From Apis mellifera (taxonomy: Eukaryota > Arthropoda > Insecta > Hymenoptera > Apidae), in the NCBI RefSeq assembly GCF_003254395.2, contig NC_037639.1:14745037-14809036 (forward strand): a DNA stretch of 64,000 nt, written 5' to 3'. Positions 10,901-23,200 of this stretch are shown here, piece by piece. How positions within the stretch are numbered: position 1 is the stretch's first letter; every line of letters starts with the position of its first letter. The notes below the pieces were generated by a model. The model searched no databases. It was not told where the DNA came from and was given only the letters and a program-made list of their open reading frames with translations. Position numbers and translations under genes: made by a program.

Positions 10901-13900
10901 GGTGAAGAGATTAAATTTTTAATCCTCTTCTTAATCACTATTTTCCATTATATAACAAGAACAGAACGCTTCCTATCGAGAACTCGAAATAATCGAACAC
11001 GCAGAGAAAAAGTATATCCTTTAAGGATACAACTCGTATGAGTAGATTAGTCGAATAGAAAGAAAAGAAAAGAAAGACGAGCTTCCAGCTGAACGGATCC
11101 GCGAAAGCATAAAGAGAAGAAGAAACGACGCGACGCGACGCGACACGTCCGAATCGAGGCTAAGTTTCTTCCTTCGAGATCGATTACCTCCTCGATCGCC
11201 GCATCCTCGCGGGCCGCGCCTTCCTTCTTAATCGGGGCTAAGATCTTTCGCTGGCCCGCTTCCTGCCTGGGCCTCGACCGATCCGGCCCGAGCCTGCACA
11301 CCGCGCGCCTGATCGGGCCGCCGCCCGGTATCTCGTAACCGACCTTCTCCTTGCACCCGTACACGCCGATGCTGATCTTCGCCGCGGGCTGCACGCCCTG
11401 GTGGTACCCCACCACGCATCGCGCGCCGTCCTGCTTCGTCCGGTCGATCAACCGCCTCCTCTCCACCGGATTCAGGTTCAGCTGCTCGATTATCGCCCGT
11501 ATGTTGGACGATATGCTACCCTCCCGCCGGGACACCACCATCTTCTCTCTTCCTCTCCACGATTCTCTCCTTCCTTAACTCCTAACAATTTCTTCACATC
11601 GGATCCTCGAGAAAAGTTGGAAAAAGTCTCTGCAATATTTCCACGGAATATTCCTTCCTATATTTCCTTCCTTCCTTCGAGATCTCGAGAAGAAAACAAG
11701 AGAGGCGAACTATCTGTTTGTGTGTATATATGTATGTATATATCGTGGATAATGATCCTTTGACGAAAACGATTCGAGGATACGACACTTCTCGTTTCGG
11801 CCAATGAGAATGCGCGTATCCTTCGACCACAGATGGCAGAACAATCGCGCCCTCCTTCCTAATTGCGTTTAACGAGCCAACTACCACTACCTAGTTTTCG
11901 CGTATCACTTTTCTCAAGATTTCACGACCGTCTCTCGTCTCGTCCTCCTTTTCCCTCGGTTCACCTCGTGGACCCGTGTTTTCCCACGCGACCTTCTCTA
12001 TCCTCTGCACCATTTTCGACCGAAATTATCCACGCTATTCTTTCGCGTGCTGTTCGAAAAGTGTATCTATCGTGTCGTAGCGAGGCCCTGCTACGAATGA
12101 CGCAACCTTTGGAAATGGCTGCGTCTTTTTTTCTTCTTTGCCCGTTATTGGATTAGAATCATCGATCGAGGTAAGTTTCCTAGGCAAAATCCAGGCCAAA
12201 GACGTGGTGCCCACGTCGGGACGCCCACGGTGTTTACCCAACGCTTATCCTCGAATCGCGAATCGAGAGGCGCTTCTATCGCCGCAAAAAAGAACTCCTG
12301 CGCGAGAGAGTTTTCCTTTCGTTCGATTTAATCGACGAGATTCGAACGAAAGTTTAACGCTGTTCGACGTGATATATTAGGAATGATTGCGCGATGATTA
12401 TGTGTGAAAAAAAAAAAAGCGAAGGAAAAAGTGTGGATTAGAACGTTTCGTTTCTGACAACTTTTATATTGCGATTGCGAGCGAATCATCGATAAGAGAA
12501 TATTTAAAATTAATCCCACATTTGTTTACGCGAATGATAATTTCCCATCGAACTAAAGAATTATCTATACTTTTCAAAGACCTTGAAAAAGAGAAGTTAT
12601 ATATTTAGCCTGCACAATTCGTTTCCAATAAATAATTTTGTAAAATCGAAATATCTTGGAACACGGGTTTAGAAGAAGCGAATAGAAGAAGGTTGGCGGG
12701 ATTTTCGAGCCTGGAATTACGTTTCGAACGGCAGCAACACGTTCGATCGTTTGTTATTGCAAAATCGGCGGTGTTTCGCAGCGCTCGGTCACACCTCTAC
12801 CACCTGCACGATCCGTCCGTTTGCATTCCAACCGGATACGCGCGTTGGTTGGCGCGCCGCCGGGTCCGGCGGAAATTGCGGAACGTAATAATTTTCCACG
12901 AGAGAAGAGAAAGTGACGTCGGGGCACACCGTGGCGAAAGAAAACTCGGACGGCGTTGCGCAATCGCGTTTAATAAAACGCGAGCCGGATTGGAGAAACT
13001 TTAAAAACTCTTTTTCTCGAACGAAAAAATTTAATAATAATCGGGACGTGTAAGCGTGGGATTGGAAGAACATCGAATCGATCGGTAACACAGTTACCTT
13101 CTTTCGCGTCGATGAATCAACGCAGTCCACTTTTCGTATTTCCCTAATTGGTATCGATCGATCGAGGCTACTACCTTTTTCCTTCCTTAACGATCAACAC
13201 TATTATCCTGCAAACTGAAACAAGAAAAAAGAAGAAAGAAACTGGCCGCACAACGGGAGAATTCAATAAAACGAACAAGTTCGAATTTATCGAACGCGAA
13301 TAATTTCGAGGCTCGGAAGAGGGAGCGACGAACAAGTCGTTTACCGCTCGTCTCCACGGTGATTATCGATCCGCGTATTTTATTTATCTAGCACCGTGGA
13401 AACGTCGCCACCGTGCGTGTTTCTCGCGATTTCGATCGTCGAATTAGAGAACACGAACGAGGAATGAACGCGTTGTACACCGTCGAACGTTGACGCGAGA
13501 CTGGCGATAACGGCGGCCAGCCGCGAGATTAGATCGGCTCTCGGCTCGTATCGCCGCTCCACATCTCTCGCGCGGGGATCGATCTTTGCGGTCCACGGTC
13601 TCTGCCTTCTTCCATCCAATATCTTATCGTCCCATCATTCTCGCTTCCCCACCACAGAAAATTCGGAATTTTGAAAAATTCGAAAGAGAATGTAAAAAAG
13701 GGGAAATATAAAATCGGATGGAATCGAGTTTTTTCTCTCTCTCTTTCTCCTCTCCACCCAATTGCGTTTCATTAGCCAATACAAATCACGCGTTCGCTTT
13801 CCATCGGGGTGAATCAACTACAACAGGAATTTTGTTTGTATACAAGAAACGCGCGACGATGCGACGGTGTGCGACAGTCCTTGTATTTTATTGTTAAGGA

Positions 13901-14509
13901 AGATCCGTAAATTTTCGCGAGGCGCGCTCTCGAATCTCGTTAACAGGATGTTGGGAATGTGGCACGACACGACACGACACGACACGACACGACACGACGC
14001 GACGCGACGCGACACGACGCGACACGCTCGCGTTTCCGTGCCATTGTTGAGCGATGCGAGAAGGGAGGAGAAGGGAGAGCGAGGAGGAGGGGACAAAAAA
14101 ATACGCGGAAAGAGAGTAAACGAGGCGAAGAAGAGGAAGGGGGGGGGGCGAAAATGATCCGCGGCTCGCGTGAAAATGCATCATACCGCGACGAATCGGG
14201 AACGTGGACGTTGGTTGGTTTCACCTGCGTTTGTTTCTACGCTCTACGAATTTTAGAATCGCGTCGAGAATTCGATAGATAAACCCGACCTCTCGATCGC
14301 GCACTTGTGCATTCGTTACGAAACCACCTTCCTTTTTGTTCTCTTCTTGGAAAATTGTCGTTATACGAGAGAAAATAACGATTTATCTTACGAGCTATGG
14401 ATATCGGTATCCCAGCGATTAACAATCCGCGTGTTTTATTAAGGAAATATGCGCAAAGATAATGCGACATAATGCTTGTTCGAAATGGAAAAAACGTGCG
14501 CGGAGAATG

Positions 14510-14540
<31 letters not shown>

Positions 14541-17500
14541 GGAATCGAAAACTGTAATCACGAGGATGCGTGATTCGAGAGGACAAGCGGGTCGAAAGGA
14601 GGAGCAACCGGCACTTATCCGTCGAGCGATTACCGGTTGCGCGGTGGTTTTCTTCCCTTTCTTCTCGCGACCTCCGTCACGCCGCGAGCGCGTCCTCAAG
14701 AACTCGTTTCGAGCGAAAGAGAACTCGCCCGGCGTGTAGTGACACGCGCGCGGAATACGATTTAAGGCTCGCCTAGTTCTCACGAGGCCGAGCCGTGGAG
14801 CGGTTTCGTCACACCGACCGGCTAATTGCGCGCCGGACTCTTTGTCCTTTTTCCTTTTTCTTTTCCATCTCTTCTCTTCCGTTTTCCCACTTCAACGATC
14901 GAAGCGAGCTTCTTTCTCTCCTGGTCGAACTTGAAATTTAATTTTCTTCACCGCAGAAATCTTTGATACAGGCAAAGATCAATTACCAAAGACCGCAAGA
15001 AGAAAATGAATCCAAGTTTTTCTTTTCAACCTCGATTGGAATCGCGAGAAGAATAATTTTCCTTAATTTCTTTTCTTCGAAAAGAATTCATCTCAGATTC
15101 TCTCGCAGAGAGGCATCGATTTCTTCAATGTCGAGCCCCTCCATTTATTATGGAAAGAAAACGACATTTAATGCTCGATTAAAACGAATATATGTATCGA
15201 GAACAATTATTTCGTAAATATATATCGTTTCGCCTATCGGACGAGAGAAGAAGGGCATTAAAAGTAAGTACGGACGTTAACGATCGATTTCACGCGCGAT
15301 ACTGTACATGTATCGATAATAATGTAATTTATCGTAAAAACTTCCGTTTATCGTAAACGTATACGATAAATCGATCGCGATCAAAAGAAATGATTTATTT
15401 TCGTTCGAAAATAACGATTACGATGGAAAAAAAAATTCGTTATCGAATATTTTTTTTCGGGCGTGATCTCTGATCGAATAGGCATCCGTCACGGGAAAGC
15501 GAGTCGAAACGAAAAGAATGGAAAGAATCGATCGACGCAACGGGTAACGTGAGATACGCGACGACGAAAAATCGTACAACCAGTTTTATATTTCAGCCTG
15601 TTGCCCGAGCGGCGGTCGTCTCGTTTTTCGCTAGACGCGAGAAGCCCAGCGAAACGTACACACAAAAGTCACTTTCAACGCGCAGAAGGAAAACAGTTTT
15701 TTTCGACAATTCGCGGAACAGCCACGAGTTTCTATCTCCCTTTCTCTACATCACGTATTCGTTAACGAGATAACTAACACTGGCCTATTTCTTCGCACCC
15801 TACACCTTTCACATTTTCAATTCGTCTATTACATCTCTTCGAACGATCGGATCCAGCCTTTCGCGAAATATTTCAATCTCCTATTCGCGATGATCGATAA
15901 TAACATTCTCTTTTCCAAGTTTTCTTTTTACGCGTAACGAATGTATAATTCCACTCGGTCGAAGTCGTACAACGTTTTCTTTTCTTTTTCTTTCTTTTTT
16001 TTTTTTGATTCCAAAAAAGAATCGCGGCGAAGAATTGAAGCGAACGTATCGTTCCGTACGAACGACCCGTAAAGCGAATCCGCGTTCCGCGCTCTTATAA
16101 ATATTTAAATCGCGACTGGACGAGGCGAGCGGTGCCCGAGTACACACCGTGAAGTCAACGCACGGTTAAAACGACGTTTCGCCGTTCTATGATGATGGAA
16201 CGTCGCTCGTTCTCCTTCCACGTAACCGACACAGGTTTAACCCGACAAAAATAACGAAATCGAGCGAGATCCTCCTATTACGATCACGATTGTCTTCCTC
16301 GTCGAAAAAACGAGATGACACGGAATGATACGAAACGTTCGCTCGAACAGAGGAGAGGGGGAAGGAAGAGGAAGAGAAAAGGAAGGAAGAGAGAGAGAGA
16401 AAAGAAAAGAACTACTGTTACAAAATATTAAAAAAAAAAAAAAGAAAAAAAAAAGGAAGAGAGGCAGCGGCTCGTTCCATCGAGCGCGTACGTTTACTGA
16501 AGCGAAGGAAAAGGAAGTAACGACGAATGTGGTCGTGGAGGCATGCTAATTTCCATCGTCGGCTCGTACCGACACCGAGAGTCGTTTATCCGGCTCTGGA
16601 ATTAACCGATCGATGCGCTCTGATTGCCAAACAACGCGTAGCACCCCTCTACTTGGCTCCTGTTCCCGCACGCGGGATGCAACGTTCGACTACACCCGGA
16701 TAACACTTGGAATACAATCGCGAATTGTCTCTCTATTCCGAATTACCTATTCCGCTTTCTAAAACGGCCATTGAAACGGTGGGTAGGAAACAGCGTGGCT
16801 CTTCGGTTCGTGGGAGATGGGATTGAGGAGGTCGAGACTTGGAATTCGAATACAAGATTTCCCTATTTATAATTCTCGTTTTTTCGAGCCAAGATTAATG
16901 GATTTGTTTCTTAACGCTTTAGTCGATAAAGGAACCGATTGGCGACGATTGCAAAACAAAACTGAACTTATCGAAGCAGACTGATAATCGCGAAACGGAT
17001 TGGAAGGAAGATTGTCATCAAAGAGATATATCAAACCTTTGGAACCTTACGTGGAATTTACGCCTTTACACTTGTCCTCTTACCGCAAACTTCTCCTCGT
17101 AGCCGTGCAAAAACAAATACCATTATTCGAAAATAGAGAACGAGAGCGAAGCTATCATGTATCCCCTCATGTATATTCACCACCGAGAATATTTATATCG
17201 CGATATCTCCACCGACCAGGTGATTGGACCAGCGATCACAATGGAAAAACTGCATCGGGCTCGGCGATTGGGCCAACGTGGTCGCGAATCCGGTCCACCA
17301 TCGCGGACAAGTGCCGCTTTCCAACTGAAGCCGCCTCGACCTTCGTGTCGCCACGATCGATCGTAACAAACTAGGCGAGGGAAGCCCTTCGTCGCTTCGA
17401 CCCGCAAGGGATCGAAGAGAGAAAGAGAGAGAGAGAGAGAAGGAGGGGAGAGATAGAAAAAGAGAGAAATACACGCGTGTCGCGCGCGGAAAACACGTCG

Positions 17501-20210
17501 TTTCGTACTGGCCGCTCGTGGCGGCGACTCTTCCTCCTTCGGCTCGGTGACTTTCGGCTCGGCGAGAAGAAGTGGTAATGCCGGTCGTGGAGGTAGCACA
17601 GGTGACAGGGCCGTAATCACGCGATCGAGCACCACGGCATAAATCCTTGTTTCCACGATTACGTTTTTATTCGAATTATATTTTTTTTTTTTTCTTTTTT
17701 ACCTCGATCGTTGTTACGTCGAATCGTAATCGATCGATTCTCTTGATAAAATTTTTGTGCGTGCGAATACAGATAAATTTTAAATTTTCATACATATGAT
17801 TGATAAATTAATAATATTCGATCGTGAAAAATTGTATATTAAAATAATTTTCGTATCGGATAAAAATCGGCACTATTTATTTCGTGAATGTATAATCAAA
17901 TATGTAATATACAAGAATATTTAAACAAAGTTTGCATAATATGGAAAAAAAAAAAAAAGAATAAAAGGATCGTGCGCGAGGTAAAATGTGTACGCCACTG
18001 AGGACTAATGACCCCTGACAAGAGAAAAAGAGGGACGATGTACGATCGAGGAGATTGATCTACGAGGAGGAATCGAACAAGCGAACGCGGTAACGGTGCT
18101 ACCAATCTTGCCGGCTTGCCAGCTGTTCGCTTCCAGCCGAACGAAAGCTCCCACCTTCCAACCATTCCGCCTCGGTCTGTCCTCTTACCTAGACATTCAC
18201 TTCGTCCTGACAAAACGTTTCGACACCGCAGAAAACGTAGCAGAGGATCGGTCGTTGCTTCAACCACCGATGTTTAGAAAGCAAACGGTCATATCTTTGA
18301 AGGAACGTGACTCGATTCAGGATGCTCGGCCCGTTACATTTTTTATTTTCTTCTCCTTTGTCGGCACTGACCTATCGCAATCGTTCCTTCTTCGTCGCTT
18401 CAATCCTTTCCGTGACCGAGCGGTAAATCGATATTTTTTTTTTCGTTTATTTTCTTTTTTCGCGCCCCTCTTGCACCGCGACAAACGTTTCGATAAGAAG
18501 TTTTGATTCCGTAATCGTCGAGACCACCGTGAATTTCACGGAATATTTTGTCGCAACGAAGAGTCGTGCGATGCCTTCGTAAAATGCGGTTTCGACGATG
18601 ATAGAATTTTCGAGGGAAAGTAGAGAAATTCGGGGGAGCAATGTTTTTCGAAAAGGATCTTTGTTTTCGTAAATAAGAGCGTAATATTTCGATACGCGAG
18701 CAGTTTTATTGGATAAACAAAGAGGCGGGGATTTTATTCATCGAACAAGTTAACGGTACGGCGGTACGAGGATTTGTAAGGATTCGCCGCCGGCCTTGCT
18801 GGTATTTCGTGACGAGAGCAAAACGCAGTAGAATAAATGCCACGCAAATACCAAACTGGCTTACGGCTTACTTGTGCTAAGCTCGATTATAAATGCCTTT
18901 CTTGAATATGCGATAAATCATCCGTCAATTATGGATCGATTCTTAAATAATTACGAGAAACGCGAGATTTATTAGAATCGTGCGATTTTTCAATTATCGA
19001 ATTTCGAATAATAAAGTTAGTTTAAAGTTTTTTTAATTAAAAGAAGAAAAATTTAAAAAGTTTTGAGAAATAATAATATCTTTGTTAGGAAGCGGAGATG
19101 AAGTTAAAGTTTTACGCGATCGAGTTAAGTGGCGATAAAAAATTAAAATCTAAATGTTTTCTAGTTTCACAAACGTTCACTTGTCGAAACGAAGCCAGAG
19201 TATATAAGTCTTTTTACGTAACGAACAAAGAAAGTTCCTTTTCGCGAGCTACAAATCGGTCAGCTAATTTTAAACGTCTATCTAACTGTTCTGAGCGCAA
19301 TGATTCGTTTTAAATTATAAAATCTCATAAAAAAAGAAGCGGTTCGATTACAATTGTAAATATATGATAAATAACGACGAGTCGAAGTCACCGAGAATGT
19401 TAACAAACATTCATCAGGTGTTCGTATCGGTATCATATTATTGCAGGTGCGTGTTAAGATATTTGACAGAAAACTGTACTATCTACAGATTTATTTTACC
19501 GACGGGAATTTACTCATTTGGTAACGTTCTCCGTTAGCAACGGTTCACTCCACTTTACCGACCGTATCTATTTAACGTTTGAATCGAAATTACCATGCTT
19601 TCGTTCGATGAACGTGCAAGTTACACGGAGAGTAACGCCAGATGTCATTCAGGCATCAACAAATCTATTCGACAACGATTACCGAAATTTAAATTTCGAA
19701 AATTGAAGTTATCTTACGAATGTATATAAATATTATACAAATTTCTAGATTTAAAAGCACTTCATATGAAAAAAAAAAAATGAAATTTATATCAACTGAT
19801 TACAAGCGAGGTCGTGCTAGGAATTTCATTAGAATAATGAAATTTATTTGCACGTATCGTGTGTCGCGAATATAAATGTAAATCTGTAACGCGTGACAAC
19901 AAGTGCAATTAGTCATCATAATTTCAAACACGATCGAAAGAAAACAACTTTACCAACTGTGACAGTGCCGTGTCTGCTCTCTCGATTTTTCCAATGAACC
20001 GAAAGCGAGTCAACACACAGAGAGAACCACAACTCGAAGCATTCGATGGTTCCATCCTCGCTGTAACGAGTGTTGTTCGGGCCAAGTAACGGTAAACGCT
20101 ATATCGCGTCGCTCTCGTACACTGTCCTATTCACAGTGCGCTCACTCTCGAATATATTTTTCTTTTTTTCTACTCTAAACGACTGTTTATAATTCTTTAG
20201 TATACGTACC

Positions 20211-20257
<47 letters not shown>

Positions 20258-23200
20258 CCGGTTTGAACGTATCTTCGAATTCTTAACCCAGAATGATTCA
20301 TACCGAAACTTTTTCTTTTTCATTTGCGATTCTACTTTTTTTTTCTCTTTCTCTCTCTCTTTCTCTCTAAGCCTCCGCATCACACGCAACACGTTGCGAC
20401 GCTTTAAATGGCTAGCAGATATGTAGGCTAGCATTACAAGCGAGCAAATACGCTTAAAAAGTAAACGGCTGAATCGGATAAAGAATAACCCACTTCTTTC
20501 AACGCGGAACACGTTCGTGGAAGCGTTTTCCGCGGAGTAGGCGGTCGGTGGTTCGATTTATATATACGGGTAGACCGGGCATTGTTTTAACGGTTTGTCG
20601 TGTGTCGCGAGGCAGACAATAAAAGCGGCTAGCAGAGATTCGCGATGCTACAGGCGGAAATAATAGCGGCGTTCCACGCCGGAGAAGCGGAGCAAGTCCA
20701 ACGTGAAAGAGAGAGAGAGAGAGAGAGAAGCGCGGCCGTAAAAGGGACGAAATAGAGCGCTCTTGTCAGCGCTCTGCGACTTCTTTTGCGGGAACGATTT
20801 TATTCGCGCAAACGGCGAGAAACAACGACTCGTTCTCTCATTTCTCTCCCCTGCGATTTTACACTTTAAAAATTCCCGTTAACGGAACGATCGAATTGCC
20901 AGAGAAATATATTGCATATATCGATCTTTCCAAGCTCTCGATTCGTTTCCAACGTAAAACCTAGCCATTTGGAGCGTCGGGCGCGCGATCGATGGAATCG
21001 TTTTTCCGACTCGTTGGCGTCGCACGATGAAAAACATTGAAAATACGAGGAAAATCTCCATCGGTCACCATTCGCCACCTGTTGCCCGCGCAAGTTCGCC
21101 CTTAATGCTGATTTACGATTCGACCATTCAACGTTTTTTTCTTTCCCCCTCCCCTCTCCCAGCCTCGAAATTAAGACGAATGGCGGGATTGATGACCCGT
21201 GGAGATCTCTGGAGATTAAAAACAGGACTCACCTTTGCTTGATTCTCCTCCTCTTCTTTCCTCTCCTGCTTCTCGTGGCCGAAACGATTCTGAAAAATCG
21301 AAAAAACCGGAAATTAACCTCTCGGTTCGCAACGAGAAAATAGTCGCGATTTATCTATTTTCGTATAACAACACGAAAACAAAATTTATGAAATTTATCA
21401 GGAAAACGAAAAAAGTAATCTTGACAATCTTATCTAAATATATATATATATATGTATATATCGATGTCGTGAACATAAATGGAAGTGACGCAACGAATGA
21501 AAGTAACTAATAACAAGTCACACGAGAACGTATCTTCGAAACTGGCAATAGAGAGAAAGTTTGTTCCCAACAGCGCGCTTCCTTCTTACCGTTGATATCT
21601 TGCGAAATTTCGAGATAACCGACGTGATGATCGACACTTTGTCGAACAATTTCCTCAACGATCTGTATCCCTTCTCGCCCATATTTATCCGATCCTGTCA
21701 ATGTTTCGTACACCCATTGGCGATCATTTGAGAGAGAGAAAAGCGAAACCGTTCGTCGCGTTAATATTACATAGAATAGGCGAATACGTAGCGAGCGGAA
21801 CACTGGAACTGGCGGCAAGTTGACAGGCGCGCATCGCGTACGCGACTAATCACCGAACCGTGGCAAAGTGCTGCGCGATCACACCGATACTAGGAACGAA
21901 AAGTGTTCATCGTTGCTATCTTAGCTCGGCGGTTTCCTGCTGATAACCGTTTTTACCGACAGCCTGAAACGCAAAAACGGCGCATGACGCGACATATGAC
22001 AACTAACTATAAGCAGCAAAGAAACACCGCAACGCGGAATCTAATCCGTTGTATCGACAAATTCTTTCTTTCTTCTCCTTTTTTTTAATCGAACTATCTA
22101 AACTTCTATCTAAACTCCTATCCCCCACTCCGTTATCGCGATTTATTATCGCGAGTTTATTTTGTTTCAAGCGTCGAGATAACGCTCGATAGGGGAAAAT
22201 TCGAAAGAGCGATAAAAGTAGAATTTTTAAGAAAACAATGCCTCGTTAAGAAGAATCATTCCATGTATATATATATTTGTCTTTGTCTTCGTTCTATTCG
22301 GTCGTGTTTGACTTTCTTCTCGGTTTTAGATCGGGAGATAAAAAAGTCCGAGGAAAAAAATTAATGTCCCTGCCGAACGCGGTCGATGGACGAAGTAAAA
22401 GTTTCTCGGACCCTTCTTTTCTATCTTTCTTTTTTTCCTTTCTTCTTCTTCTTTCCTCTATCTTTTCTTTCCTCTTCTGGATGATACAAAAAATTCGATA
22501 CTTACGTGCACGACGCTGGTGGAATCCGATGATGTGGCCGAGACTAGCTGGTTCTGGTTCTCTATGACCGTCTTTATTTGCTCGAGCACCTGCAAATGAA
22601 CGGCAATTATCCACAAATGTTACTCGTTTAATCGTCGTCTCCGCGAATTCTGCGACCTACATTTTAGTACCGATAGTGTTGAAATTATATATAAAACAAA
22701 TGTGTAACGAATATGTCGAATATCTGTTTAAATTAATTCGCTTTCGTCTCATGAAAATAAAGTGGAAAAAAAATTCGAAGGAAAAGAGAAATTACCCGAA
22801 GGGATATCCTGTGACTCTGCACCACGTGTAGATTGTACTCCTTGTGCTCGATCTCGTTGCTCTTCCTCGTTTGCCTTCGCTGCAAAATAAAGGGAGAAAT
22901 GGGACACCGTGGTCACGAGAGGCCGCCTCTTTCCACGTGTCACGTGCTTTTCCTCGAACGCGAAAACAAATCCCGTGACTTTCCTCGCCTATCAGAACGG
23001 AACCGCAGCCCCGCTTTTCCCCTCTCGCGCGAGATCAATTCAACAACAACGTTTCTAAACTTCGAGTATTCGTAAAAATTTTATCATATTTATTCGTTGC
23101 TCCTGTTACATCGAATGTTAATTCGACCGTCCCGGTATATGTAAATAAATAAAAATGAAAATGAAGAGGTAACTGTACCTGTGAGAAAATGTAAATAAAT

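Larger units (their letters stand above)
12171..21232 (-). other. Intron of CRACD-like gene, about 9 kb, no confirmed gene
   Basis: CpG-dense and AT-rich patches alternate. Recognisable parts are simple repeats only: an ACGAC pentamer run (13962-14025), GA runs near 14510, 17420 and 20710, A/T runs near 16430 and 17945, and a (TA)n run (20217-20256). A minus-strand stretch at 17515-17590 (AEPKVTEPKEEESPP) looks coding-like but has no good donor, so it is not called. Confidence 0.5.

Noticed and set aside
13818..14282. Overlapping open frames rich in Arg, Val, Ser, Asp and Thr
   Set aside because: Driven by the ACGAC pentamer run.
17515..17590. Possible minus-strand exon reading AEPKVTEPKEEESPP
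   Set aside because: The composition is coding-like, but there is no good donor and phase cannot be matched with neighbouring exons.
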